Shown: one piece after another, positions 1-9,345 of the stretch
Layout of the letters: every line of letters begins with the position of its first letter
Numbering within the stretch: the first letter of the stretch is position 1
Assembly: GCA_963576475.1 (NCBI GenBank)
Contig: OY754979.1
Location: forward strand, 33,449,778 to 33,513,777
Reading direction: 5' to 3'
From: Molanna angustata
Lineage: Eukaryota > Arthropoda > Insecta > Trichoptera > Molannidae
DNA length: 64,000 nt
Program-made: the position numbers and the translations under genes
Notes under the pieces: generated by a model
Told to the model about the DNA's origin: nothing
Databases searched by the model: none
Seen by the model: only the letters and a program-made list of their open reading frames with translations

Positions 1-367
1 GGCCATCGTCAGCCTGGACGGATCGTAGTGGGTTCTCGCCCCATAGTCGAGATTGTAGCTCATGCCGTGGTGTGAGAGACTGGGCCACTGCATCTCCTCG
101 TTGGACTTGATGGAGTTGATCAGGTGGGGCGATTGGAGATGCTGGGACTGCTGCATGCCGAGATCTTGACTCTGGTGAAGCATCTGGACTGACGGGGATA
201 TAAGGGAGTCGTGCTGCATCGGCTGGCAGCTCTGGTCCGACTGGTTAGTAGTCATCTGGAGGCCGGGACTAGATGCTGCTCCTTGGGCATACTGCTCGAA
301 CGATCTGTGGTATGACGGAGGCGAGTGGCGCTGCCTCGACGACGGAGAACTTCCAGTGTCCAACATT
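1..367 (-). CDS. Partial exon of a Gln/Ser/His-rich probable nuclear regulatory protein
   Basis: On the minus strand an open frame of 122 codons runs from an ATG at 366-364 off the left edge without a stop. It is preceded by a good splice acceptor (AG at 369-368), so the exon begins at 367, one base before the ATG. The product is rich in Gln, Ser, His, Pro and Met (short runs such as QSCQPMQH and MQQSQHLQSPH) and has no visible domain, membrane segment or signal peptide. Codon use is far more GC-rich than anything nearby, as expected for a real host exon. Low-complexity stretches of this kind are common in insect transcription factors, but no DNA-binding domain is visible here, so the family is not assigned. 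The ATG could be the true start after a 5'UTR exon, or an internal Met. Downstream exons would lie left of the window. Confidence 0.75.
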
Positions 368-397
368 CTGAAAACAAGAAAATTTCTCCAATTAATA
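368..397 (-). other. Splice acceptor (3' end of intron) for the 1-367 exon
   Basis: Read on the minus strand this is a T-rich tract (TTTTCTTGTTTTCAG) ending in AG directly before the exon. It is the only strong acceptor attached to a clearly coding segment in the window. The matching donor is not identified and could lie beyond the right edge. Confidence 0.65.
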
Positions 398-548
398 TTT
401 GATAGCAAGAGGCATAGTATTTTGTCAGGTATGAGATCCAGGTAAAATCAAAAATATAAAACCACAAAATATGTCCAATTCAGTAACTTTTTGAACTGAA
501 ATAAGAACGTTCTAAAATTATATAAATAAGGTCATTCGAACTTAATTT

Positions 549-660
549 CGTATAATGTAACTAACGTTGTTCTTTAAACTAAAATCAGCTAATTAGTGCA
601 CCATAGACAATGATTTGAACTCAAATTGTTTATGGCGCAAACAACGCATGCGTACTGCGC
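549..660 (-). repeat. Dispersed repeat, partner of 27094-27204
   Basis: The reverse complement matches 27094-27204 over about 110 bp, including GCGCAGTACGCA, TGCGCCATA, GGTGCACTAAT or its variants, and TTTTAGTTTAA. The two copies are clearly diverged. It has no coding capacity and the family is unknown. Confidence 0.6.
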
Positions 661-1538
661 ACTGTTCGAGCTAGTTTCTATATGTCATGTCGCTTAACCT
701 AACATTTCAATTGATGTGCAATTCTTAGGTTTTTTCACTCAGATTAGTTTCACATTTAGTAAATTGAATAATATTTCTTCCGTACAGAAAACAATTAAGA
801 AAAAGCGTAATTGAAATGATCGCATAGCACTCAACAGCGCAGTATTGATTATTCTTTAAGCCTTTCTTAGTAGGTACATTTGGTTTGATAAGCACAATTT
901 TTCTTGTATCAATTAATAGCGTATATTTAAAACAAGCACAATTTATTATTTTTATTCTTCAAACGAAATTGATTTAAGTAAGTGATTATTCACTTTGCAT
1001 AGATGAGTTGGCAAATATCTTTGCTTTGCAAAAAAAACGTGACGCCTTATAACTGAGAAAATGTGGCTTTGATAATAAAACGAACGTTCTTGCTGAATGT
1101 TGCCATTGCATCAGACTCTTGGGAAATTATTAATTGGAAGATAATTACCAATATCATCAAATCCAACGATTGTTTTCAGGAGAAAATATGAAAGCAGATA
1201 TTACTTGGAACTGCAGAGTGCTTTAAGGTAAGCCAGCGCCTCAAAATCAATTATGTACTGAATTGCTTCATTATGAGCACTACACTAATTCTACATTTTA
1301 TTTTTGAAGGCAATATTTTTGTTGTTGTTATTAGTATTCATAGACAGTGGCATATATTTAAATTGTCTTTATAAACAATTAATTTCTTTCTTAATTAAGT
1401 AATTCACAAAAACGTGTATTTATTTTTTATAATTATTTACACTTTTTGTCTTCTCCGTTATATACTACAATAAATTAATATGGCGTGGTTTTATGATAAC
1501 AAGTTCTTGGTTAATAATTTGTTGGCTTTGCGAAACTA
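661..1538. other. Intron-like AT-rich DNA, nothing recognised
   Basis: Both strands are full of stops. I see no repeat partner elsewhere in the window, no RNA-gene signature and no splice-bounded coding segment. Confidence 0.5.
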
Positions 1539-1732
1539 ATAATAATAATAATATACACTTCCTTGCACCCTGCGCAAGTGGCGAGTTTATTGCCATATGG
1601 CAATTTCTTCCAACTAACCAGTGTTTCCAGCCCAGAGAAGCAACATTAGCGTGAGAAATGATTTTTAATAAATTTCTCCTTTGGTGGGGTTCGAACCAAA
1701 CGGCTTACCAACTGTGCCACGGCGCGGCGGTC
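1539..1732 (-). mobile_element. tRNA-derived SINE, family A, minus orientation
   Basis: On the minus strand it starts with a tRNA-like head (GACCGCCGCGCCGTGGCAC, then a B-box-like GGTTCGAACC). The body includes GGCTGGAAACACTGG and AATTGCCATATGGCAATAAA, and it ends in a TTATTATT tail on that strand. The same order is seen at 15964-16175 (plus), 33949-34145 (plus) and partly at 23823-23953 (minus). A tRNA-like head with internal pol III boxes plus an unrelated body and a short-repeat tail is the standard SINE layout. Confidence 0.75.
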
Positions 1733-3302
1733 GGAAACTCAGAAGTCTTAAGTAATATTTATTGAAAGCCTCTATACTCTGTGTTAAAGGGTAATTATTT
1801 CGACTTTTTAGGTCATTTTCGCTTAAACTATGTCGCTTAAATGACTCATTGCCTCAAATAATTGGTAGGTACTCTTTCCGATGCCACAATCGTTTGACAC
1901 TTTCTTGAACGTAGCAAGGAGCCAAGTCGTGCAGAGTTTTGGAGAATATCAAGCAAACTTGTCCACTTACTCTGGAAACCTCAACTTGTAGGTACAGTTC
2001 GTTAAGGAGAATTGTTTTTATCAATAAAATAACAAATAGTGCCACCACAGACCAATAATCTATGGACGTGACAAGCAAAATTTCATGGTACACATCGCGT
2101 AAAATGTGCCACCAAATTTTGGAAGCAATCAATCTTAAGTACCTAATTGAATATTTTCTGAATAAAAATTGAAACAATACTCAAAACTGATATAAAAAAA
2201 TATATATTTAAACATTGAATTTGCAGCTCTGTATATTCCTAACTCTGTGAGTTCCTACCACGCTCATTGTATACGTTTCACATAAAATGATACAATGATG
2301 ATAATTAATAAATACAATTAAACCATTTTCTTTACATTTCTAGTACGGTTGTAGTATCGTCTCCCGGCACTGAAGCCGTCCCTGTATCAAGGAGACAACA
2401 ACACGCGATGTTTGCTATAAACTAATGATGGATGATGGCCATACATTTCTCAAGAAATACAATGTCTACCTGATTTCGTCAGAAATCAACAATGTATATT
2501 TCTACCTAAACTGTCCGTGTGTTTTGTTTCTCAGTACGATAGCGACAAGAAATGTCATTATCTTTTTACGACGAATTCGTACAAAAAAATATATTAAATG
2601 AAAGTCAACATTATTTTAAACCTTTCTCAATTGGTAAGATTATTAGTTTAATTTTATTTTGCTTAGCTCAATAATGAATCGAACTCAGATTCTGAATTAT
2701 GGATTATTATTGAGTCCCCTTATCAATTCAATTTTTGAAAGTTTACACTGTTTTTTTTTTTTTACATTTTTTGCCTTATATTTTACCTAACTAACTGTAC
2801 CTACTAAAAGAGCCTTAAAAAGGTTTATAAAATACTTTGTAATTTAATATACCTTTGTTAATAGTATTATAAACTGTTGGTTCTATATATGAATAAAATA
2901 AAAATAAATAAAAAAAATGAAACTTCTGTCATAGTATTATTGCCTTATTATTGGCAATATTTCCATTCAGTTTACTATTTTCAGAGATCTTCGTTACACC
3001 TCTGATGATGAAGACTTTTGTTCACATTCGTCGAATATTCTTCTTGCACTATGATGCCGAGATGGCTAATCTAGATACATATATCCACTATTCGTGCTTA
3101 GCATTTTTTTGTCACTCACTTACAGAACGCTGTGCAGGGGCCGATTACAGTCTCTAGAGCAGAGAATTTGTTCAGCTGGTATTATTGTATGAAGTGGAAG
3201 GATGAACTCTCAATAAAATTTATGCACTTGAGTGTGGCTTTTCCTACAAACGATTAATGGATCCTGGCGCAATGCAGTCTCCAATTATTATTTTTTTAAA
3301 TA
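1733..3302. other. Intron-like AT-rich DNA
   Basis: No supported gene is present. It holds a poly-T run near 2750-2763 and short open frames without coding character. The last part abuts a LINE fragment that begins near 3303. Confidence 0.45.
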
Positions 3303-3370
3303 CGATGGAGAAAAAGAGACAGTTGACGACCACATGACTGTCAAACGACGCAAAGTCTAAATAATTTGGC
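3303..3370 (+). pseudogene. Left half of a LINE ORF fragment split by the Penelope element
   Basis: This stretch resembles 41850-41925 (GAGAAAAAGAGACAGTTGACGACCAC against a GAAAGAGCGTTGCTGACCAC region), then runs to TAAATAATTTGGC. The match continues at 6243-6425 on the other side of the Penelope insertion. The LINE fragment is therefore older than the Penelope element. It resembles the extreme C-terminal part of a non-LTR reverse transcriptase ORF and is full of disruptions. Confidence 0.55.
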
Positions 3371-3373
3371 AAA

Positions 3374-3489
3374 GTCGACAGTTATTTGTGCTCAAAAGTG
3401 GTGTATACCAAGTTATTATTATAATATATATTATAAAATAAAAATTATAATGACGCCACAAAGTTACTTCCTTAAAAATAAAACTGAAT
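3374..3489 (+). repeat. Upstream terminal direct repeat (pseudo-LTR) of the Penelope element
   Basis: 116 bp identical to 6127-6242. It begins GTCGACAGTTATT, so it starts 3 bases before the position equivalent to the hammerhead cleavage site. It lacks the ribozyme core that precedes the downstream copy. It includes the ORF start at 3450 and the first codons. Confidence 0.9.
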
Positions 3490-5906
3490 TAATTATAGCG
3501 AGTACGGCTAAAAAAGGAAAATTGTATAAAAAATTAATGATAAAATATAGACTTCTTTGTCTTAATATATATTTTCTTCAAGAGTGTTTAAAAAATTGTG
3601 TCATTCCCAATTATATAAACAAAAAGTTTAAATCCTCAACAAAATCAGCCATCAAAGCCAAAGTGACGTGGTTAAAAGAAGATTTAAAAAGTGTTTTCGG
3701 CAAGCGTAATAATATCAAACTCGATATTAAAATACTTCACATGGAACTTGGAAACTCTTTACATCCAATTGAATGGGAGCTGTTTGACGATCACGTAAGG
3801 TTCATTGCCAGTGTAAAAGCCTTTAAGAAAAAAGAAAATTTAGATAAAAAACTTACAAAGCTTAAACAAAATCTGAATAAAAACAAGAATAAAACAGATT
3901 TTACGCATCAACCAGAACTTTCCAACATCAAATTTTATGACAGAGTAATTAATCTGTCATCGCATAGTTTTCAAAAAGAAGAAATGAATCTCCTCTCAAA
4001 AGGACTAAATCATAACCTACAATATAATGGAAATAACAATAAACAATTAGAACTGTTGGCAGCAGATATTAACGGCGCGTTGAATTACCAACATAAATCT
4101 TTCCACTATAAAAATATTGAAATATTAAAAAATATTAACACGGAGAATATAATACCTCAGAACAACTTTTCTAATAGTGAACAAAGACTAGCAAAAAATA
4201 TTGCATCAACTACCCGTAGAGAAAACTTAATAATTACAAAAGCTGATAAAGGTAACACAGTTATAGTAATGAATAAAAGTGACTATGTAGAAAAAACCAT
4301 GACTTTCCTCAGCAGTGAAAACTTCGAGATAATTAAGAAGAACCCAGTGAATAAATCTCAAGAACAAGTTAAAGACTCTTTAAAGCGATGTAAAAGTGAT
4401 ATTTTTGTGAATTTGAATAGAAACAATAATTTAATTTTAAGTAATCCACAAGTACCAAAATTATATAGTTTACTTAAGATACATAAAGTTGATAATCCTA
4501 TTAGGCCAGTAGTATCCAACTGTAACTCACCTATTTACAAGATAGCATCGGCAGTTAACAAGGTATTTAACAACATTAATATTTTTAAACCGACATACAC
4601 AATTAAAAATTCCTTTGAACTTGTAGATTACCTAAATAACTTGGAAATCCCTAATAATGCATTGTTAGTTTCGTTTGACGTCATTAACCTTTTTCCGAGT
4701 ATACCAACTGTAGAATGTAAAACAATTATTAGCAATTTACTTAATTCTTCGGACATCGATAAAAATCTAGCCTATGACTTAAACACCCTATTCAATCTAA
4801 TTTTAAACCAAAACTTTTTTCAATTTGACAATACTATATTTAAACAAAAAGACGGATTATCTATGGGGTCCAATACTAGTCCTTTGATCGCGGATATTTT
4901 CATGAACTCCTTGGAAAACAAAATATTTAATAGTAATAATTTATTATTAAAATATATATTTTGTTGGAAAAGGTATGTTGATGACATTTTTTGTATTTGG
5001 GTGGGTACAAAAAGACAGCTTAACGTGTTCCTTAACTTCCTAAATAAATTACATAAGAATATTAAATTTACATTAGAGATAGGTGAAGATTTAAGTTTAA
5101 ATTTTTTAGATTTAACAATTTCCATACTTGATAACAAATTAGATTATAAAATTTACAGAAAAACCACATACACGGATTTAATAATACATAACTCTTCTAA
5201 CCACCCCGTGTCACAAAAGATGTCAGCTTTTCATTCAATGATTAATAGACTTTTAAAAATTCCCTTATCGAGAGATAATTATTTGAAAGAATTGAACACT
5301 ATAAAACAAATTGCCCGTAACAATGGTTACAAGGATGAAATGGTCAATAATATTTTAAACAAAAAAATAAAGAAAACTTTTAAAGACCAATACCTTTACC
5401 CAAAAATAATTGAGGATAACAACAATAAAAAATGGAGAAAATTATTATTTTTTAACAATGATATATCAAATCTAATAAAAAAGAATATCCCGAACACAAT
5501 TTCACCAGCCTTCTATACAAATAATAAACTGAAAAATATAATACTTAATAATAAAGACAAGATAAATAAATTAGAAAAATCGGGAGTATACAAATTAAGT
5601 TGTAATGACTGTAATCAATTTTATATAGGGAAAACAAATAGAAATTTTCAAATTAGAACACAAGAACACTTACGCTGTCTGAAAAATAATAATTTTTTAG
5701 AATTCGCTGAACACCTTATAGAATTTAATCATCATTTTGACATTAATACAGGTTTACAGATATTACATACAGGACATTCAAATTTAAAATTAGCTGATTT
5801 GGAAATATTAGAAATTAGGAAAAGCATAAACAATAACCAGGATATAATAAACAATCAAATTAATTTTCCTAATAGTCCGCTACTAAATATATTCCCTATC
5901 AAATAA
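3450..5906 (+). CDS. Penelope-like RT/GIY-YIG endonuclease polyprotein (818 aa)
   Basis: A single-ORF retroelement protein that would copy its own RNA and cut the target. The ATG at 3450 is chosen because it lies in the terminal repeat and begins the first codons duplicated in the downstream repeat; reading further upstream runs into target DNA. The N-terminal ~250 residues are Lys/Asn-rich. The RT core carries motif A around Asp410 (SFDVINLFPSIP), a DGLSMGSNTSP segment, and the catalytic box RYVDDIF at about 507-513. The C-terminal nuclease has GVY at 712-714, a CNDC zinc-type pair at 718-721, YIG at 725-727, then a conserved Arg/His segment (RTQEH). RT followed by GIY-YIG with an inserted Cys pair is diagnostic of endonuclease-bearing Penelope-like elements. 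There are no stops or frameshifts. The length fits the family. Codon use is strongly A/T-biased, unlike the host exon at 1-367. Confidence 0.93.
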   Translation: MTPQSYFLKNKTELIIASTAKKGKLYKKLMIKYRLLCLNIYFLQECLKNCVIPNYINKKFKSSTKSAIKAKVTWLKEDLKSVFGKRNNIKLDIKILHMELGNSLHPIEWELFDDHVRFIASVKAFKKKENLDKKLTKLKQNLNKNKNKTDFTHQPELSNIKFYDRVINLSSHSFQKEEMNLLSKGLNHNLQYNGNNNKQLELLAADINGALNYQHKSFHYKNIEILKNINTENIIPQNNFSNSEQRLAKNIASTTRRENLIITKADKGNTVIVMNKSDYVEKTMTFLSSENFEIIKKNPVNKSQEQVKDSLKRCKSDIFVNLNRNNNLILSNPQVPKLYSLLKIHKVDNPIRPVVSNCNSPIYKIASAVNKVFNNINIFKPTYTIKNSFELVDYLNNLEIPNNALLVSFDVINLFPSIPTVECKTIISNLLNSSDIDKNLAYDLNTLFNLILNQNFFQFDNTIFKQKDGLSMGSNTSPLIADIFMNSLENKIFNSNNLLLKYIFCWKRYVDDIFCIWVGTKRQLNVFLNFLNKLHKNIKFTLEIGEDLSLNFLDLTISILDNKLDYKIYRKTTYTDLIIHNSSNHPVSQKMSAFHSMINRLLKIPLSRDNYLKELNTIKQIARNNGYKDEMVNNILNKKIKKTFKDQYLYPKIIEDNNNKKWRKLLFFNNDISNLIKKNIPNTISPAFYTNNKLKNIILNNKDKINKLEKSGVYKLSCNDCNQFYIGKTNRNFQIRTQEHLRCLKNNNFLEFAEHLIEFNHHFDINTGLQILHTGHSNLKLADLEILEIRKSINNNQDIINNQINFPNSPLLNIFPIK

Positions 5907-6081
5907 ATTAACATAGATTAAATTAATAATAATAAAAAAAAAAAAAAAATAATAAATATATTAATAAATAATTTATATCTTGCGTTTCCTAAACACCGGG
6001 TTGTCGCTTGCCCCACTACTTTTGAATTGACTCCTCCCACATCTTTAGTTTAGGTTAAGTCTATATTTTCATTTTTAATTT

Positions 6082-6145
6082 AGTACGTAAGTCATCCTGA
6101 AGATGAGAACATCGTTCTCGAAACCGGTCGACAGTTATTTGTGCT
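6082..6145 (+). ncRNA. Hammerhead ribozyme at the downstream repeat of the Penelope element
   Basis: The core CTGAAGA is at 6097-6103. Stem II is GAGAAC (6105-6110) with GTTCTC (6114-6119) and a 3-nt loop. GAAA follows at 6120-6123, then the very short palindromic stem III ACCGGT (6123-6128) and cleavage base C6129. Stem I pairs TC 6095-6096 with GA 6130-6131. After an internal loop, TAA (6088-6090) pairs with TTA (6135-6137) and AGTACG with TGTGCT (6082-6087/6140-6145, two G-U pairs). One extra U sits between the core and stem II. Predicted self-cleavage is between 6129 and 6130. Hammerheads with minimal stem III are published for Penelope-like elements and are thought to work as dimers. Confidence 0.82.
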
Positions 6146-6242
6146 CAAAAGTGGTGTATACCAAGTTATTATTATAATATATATTATAAAATAAAAATTA
6201 TAATGACGCCACAAAGTTACTTCCTTAAAAATAAAACTGAAT
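6127..6242 (+). repeat. Downstream terminal direct repeat of the Penelope element
   Basis: Identical to 3374-3489. It includes the ORF start codon and the first 13 codons again (ATG at 6203), then ends at the 13-bp target duplication. Upstream of it the full hammerhead is present, unlike at the left end. Confidence 0.9.
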
Positions 6243-6425
6243 TAAATAATTTGGCCCCGTCTTCCGTAATGATCAATAATATGCCCTTCTGCAACTCATG
6301 GTGGATGGAAAGATCGAGGGAAGACGGAGTATGGGGCGTAATTGAACATCGTGGTTTGAAAATCTCGAGCAGTGGTTCAGGATTCTTACGGGGGCATATA
6401 AACCTAAACATCACCCGTATTTGAA
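6243..6425 (+). pseudogene. Right half of the LINE ORF fragment split by the Penelope element
   Basis: TTTGGC followed by ATGCCCTTCTGCAACTCATGG, GAAAGATCGAGGGAAGACGG and AATCTCGAGCAGTGGTT parallels 41913-42045, the C-terminal end of a non-LTR retrotransposon ORF. It continues the sequence of 3303-3370. It is disrupted, and no functional product is expected. Confidence 0.65.
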
Positions 6426-6484
6426 TTCTCAGATATGTTAGAGTTTTTTCAAAATTTCTCTAGTGAATGTTCTTCACATAATTT

Positions 6485-6660
6485 TAAAATTCAACATAAA
6501 TAATAAATTATCCTTATAAGCAGCATTTTTTTACTTATTCTATAAGTCGTAGAGAAATTAATATTTTATATGCTTAAAATCAATGCAAATGTGCGCGATT
6601 TTTTTTATTTCAATTCAGGTTTGTTCTTTAAATGCAAAAAATCAATAAATTTTGGGTTTC
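6485..6660 (+). repeat. Dispersed repeat, partner of 24671-24845
   Basis: It shares AGGTTTGTTCTT, an AAAAATCAAT-type stretch, TTTGGGTTTCCGAT and a GTCGTAGAGAAAT segment with the reverse complement of 24671-24845. The tandem array that follows begins exactly at the CGAT of this repeat end. Confidence 0.55.
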
Positions 6661-7324
6661 CGATTAAATACATATTTAGTATATGTAATTTGTTCATTGA
6701 GAGGTCATACTTGAAGTGAACTGTTCGTTTTGTATTATATAATCGATTAAATACATATTTAGTATATGTAATTTGTTCATTGAGAGGTCATACTTGAAGT
6801 GAACTGTTCGTTTTGTATTATATAATCGATTAAATACATATTTAGTATATGTAATTTGTTCATTGAGAGGTCATACTTGAAGTGAACTGTTCGTTTTGTA
6901 TTATATAATCGATTAAATACATATTTAGTATATGTAATTTGTTCATTGAGAGGTCATACTTGAAGCGAACTGTTCGTTTTGTATTATATAATCGATTAAA
7001 TACATATTAAGTATATGTAATTTGTTCATTGAGAGGTCATACTTGAAGCGAACTGTTCGTTTTGTATTATATAATCGATTAAATACATATTTAGTATATG
7101 TAATTTGTTCATTGAGAGGTCATACTTGAAGCGAACTGTTCGTTTTGTATTATATAATCGATTAAATACATATTTAGTATATGTAATTTGTTCATTGAGA
7201 GGTCATACTTGAAGTGAACTGTTCGTTTTGTATTATATAATCGATTAAATACATATTTAGTATATGTAATTTGTTCATTGAGAGGTCATACTTGAAGCGA
7301 ACTGTTCGTTTTGTATTATATAAT
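6661..7324 (+). repeat. Tandem array, 8 x 83 bp
   Basis: Unit starts fall at 6661, 6744, 6827, 6910, 6993, 7076, 7159 and 7242, all exactly 83 bp apart. The unit begins CGATTAAATACATATTTAGT. Copies differ at only a few places: GAAGTGAA in units 1, 2, 3 and 7 against GAAGCGAA in 4, 5, 6 and 8; unit 5 alone has ATATTAAG. The array is highly homogeneous and therefore recent. It has no coding potential across units. Confidence 0.95.
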
Positions 7325-7881
7325 CGAAACGTATTGAAGGAAAACCAACCAATAAAAGTATAGTATTACTCGTATTGAGGTAGTAAGTAGTTGTATGTAG
7401 TTTATGTCAGTAAAATGTGTCCTTATGATGGCAATAAAATCAGAGTACAGTCACCAATGGCGTTGATTTCTGCTTCTTGTTTTCGATATGGCCATAAGTA
7501 CGTGCGAATATCGTTAATAGGCGTTCTCTGATAACTTATTTTATCGCATGCACTACGGATAAGATTAGAAATAACTAACTAATGGTGTTGAGATTAAGTA
7601 TTATGTATAATCAAATCCATAATCATGTATAGGCAAGTAAATCTAAATCTTTTCTGAAGTATGTATCTAAATACGTATGGAATTCTCAAAGCTAAAGATC
7701 ACGTTTGAAGGGATTAAAAACCAAGTTTCTTCAGACTTAATATATGTATTATGTATTATCAGCACACTTAACAAAATAGCTGTCTTATCACACTTCTCAA
7801 AAAATCTTTCTGTTTTTCTATTGACAAACCATCTTCCAGGTATATGGACCTATGTATATAGATTCAATAGACATTTGGCAA
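7325..7881. other. Spacer, nothing recognised
   Basis: AT-rich sequence with short open frames only. No repeat partner was noticed in the window. Confidence 0.4.
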
Positions 7882-8640
7882 AATTATTTATTTATTTATA
7901 CATCTTCTTGTACATAATATAAACAAATATAATTGTACACCGGTGGGCTTATTGCCAGCAATTTCTTCCAACCAACCAGATTACAAAGTATGACAACATT
8001 GTGTATGTACAACAGCAAATAAATAAGAGTAAAAGAAATTAAAGAAAATACGTATAACACCTAAATACTATTAAAACAAAAAAAATAATAATTCATAGCA
8101 AGAAAAAAGGATATGGTAAGGACAGGAGAGGAAATCGGGATCAGGTTTTCAAGGATAAATATTCCTTCTTTAGTTTTTTTCTTGAAAATACAAAGTGAGT
8201 TAGACGACGCAATATCCGGACTAAGGCTATTCCATAATCTTGCTGATTGTACTTCGAACGAAGAGCTGAGAAATTCTGTATTATGGATAGGGCTGGATAG
8301 TGTTGTACGTTCAGCAGATCGGAGTGGAAGTCCATGATTGGATAAATAAGTGAATTTGCTTTTGAGGTACTATGGCAGGTTTGGGTTAGAGAGAATATTG
8401 TACAATAGTGACAAAATGTGTATATTGCGCCACTGGCGTATCCTGGGCCAACAAAGAAGATTGCGGTAAGATGATATGCGATCAAATTTGTTCAACCCAA
8501 AGATGAATCTGATATATATATATTCTGAAGACGCTCAAGTTTATTGAGATGCACTTCATTTGCATCCAAATAGCATACATCGGCATAATCAAGCAATGGA
8601 AGAAGAAATGATTGAGCTAGAGTTATTTGGTTTATTTGGG
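7882..8640 (-). pseudogene. 5'-truncated LINE (family A), minus strand, broken ORF end plus 3' tail
   Basis: On the minus strand the sequence reads as the C-terminal end of a non-LTR retrotransposon ORF, then a 3'UTR with GGTTGGTTGGAAGAAATTGC and GCCCACCGGTG, then a (AAAT)n tail at 7882-7900. It aligns over its whole length with 21365-22042, which keeps a longer open segment. Shared markers are GACGACGNAATATC, GGCTATTCCATA, AGATCGNAGTGGA and GAAGAAGATTNCGGTAA on the plus strand. Frameshifts and stops break the frame. The clade is not assigned. Confidence 0.7.
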
Positions 8641-9057
8641 ACAATAACAGCATTATTAACTAATATGAACATAAAACAATGAGTAATAAATCAAGGCCAA
8701 AAAAAACACTCCACAAACTACGGATTTACAGTTAATTCTAAAAAAAAGATTAAAATTATATAGGTACTAAAAACAAAACAAAAATATATGACAAAAGCAA
8801 CAAGGATAATGACGGAGATGGGGGAGGAACTGTAGGAATAGAAATAGAAAAGTGGAGTAATGTGAGAGGTAGAGCAACTGATGGTATGTCACAACACCTT
8901 TCGTCATTATGATATCGGTCCGCACTCACACCTATATCACTAAATCTTTCATTATACTGTCGACAAATTCGAGGGCTAGTTGAAAACTTCCGATAGTTCA
9001 ACATTTTTTAACATTTCTCTTTTTAAACATGTAGTTCATAAAGGCCTTAAGTTGTTT

Positions 9058-9345
9058 TGTACAGGCCCTTAGGTGGTTTGGCCACATAGAAAGAATGAGT
9101 GATGGTCGTTTGACAAAAAAAGTATATGAGTCTGATAGAAGAGAAACGAAAAGTAGAGGTTGGCGAGGAAAGGTTGGCTCGATTACATAAATGCAATTCT
9201 GGAGGATGGAGACGATAGAGGTAAGAATAATATACGAGAGTGTTTGAGACGATGCATGGACGTGAACGAATCGAGAAGTAAATATCAAGATAGAGGAATC
9301 TGGCGTTCGGTTCTCTCTGCCAACTCCTAAATAGGGTTATGACGT
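9058..9345 (+). pseudogene. LINE ORF C-terminal relic (family C)
   Basis: The plus strand codes a damaged version of the segment that is intact at 42416-42706: LRWFGHIERMSDGRLTKKVYES, then CRGW/GKV-like, CMDVNESR and RGIWRSVLSA. Such segments end the ORF of many insect LINEs. Frameshifts near 9165-9180 break it. It ends with the 3' segment GCGTTCGGTTCTCTCTGCC followed by a GACGTGATAG stretch. Confidence 0.75.

Larger units (their letters stand above)
3371..6242 (+). mobile_element. Apparently complete Penelope-like retroelement
   Basis: A 2.87-kb element flanked by a perfect 13-bp target duplication, TAAATAATTTGGC at 3358-3370 and 6243-6255. It contains terminal direct repeats (3374-3489 and 6127-6242, identical by eye), one 818-codon ORF coding RT plus a GIY-YIG nuclease, an A-rich stretch after the stop, and a hammerhead ribozyme bridging into the downstream repeat. 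The ORF start codon lies inside the direct repeat, so the element has the permuted-tandem arrangement known for Penelope-like elements. Identical repeats, an intact ORF and an intact target duplication indicate a recent insertion. Whether it is active cannot be judged from sequence alone. Confidence 0.9.

Noticed and set aside
4820..5137. 105-codon minus-strand frame
   Set aside because: Antisense shadow of the Penelope RT ORF.
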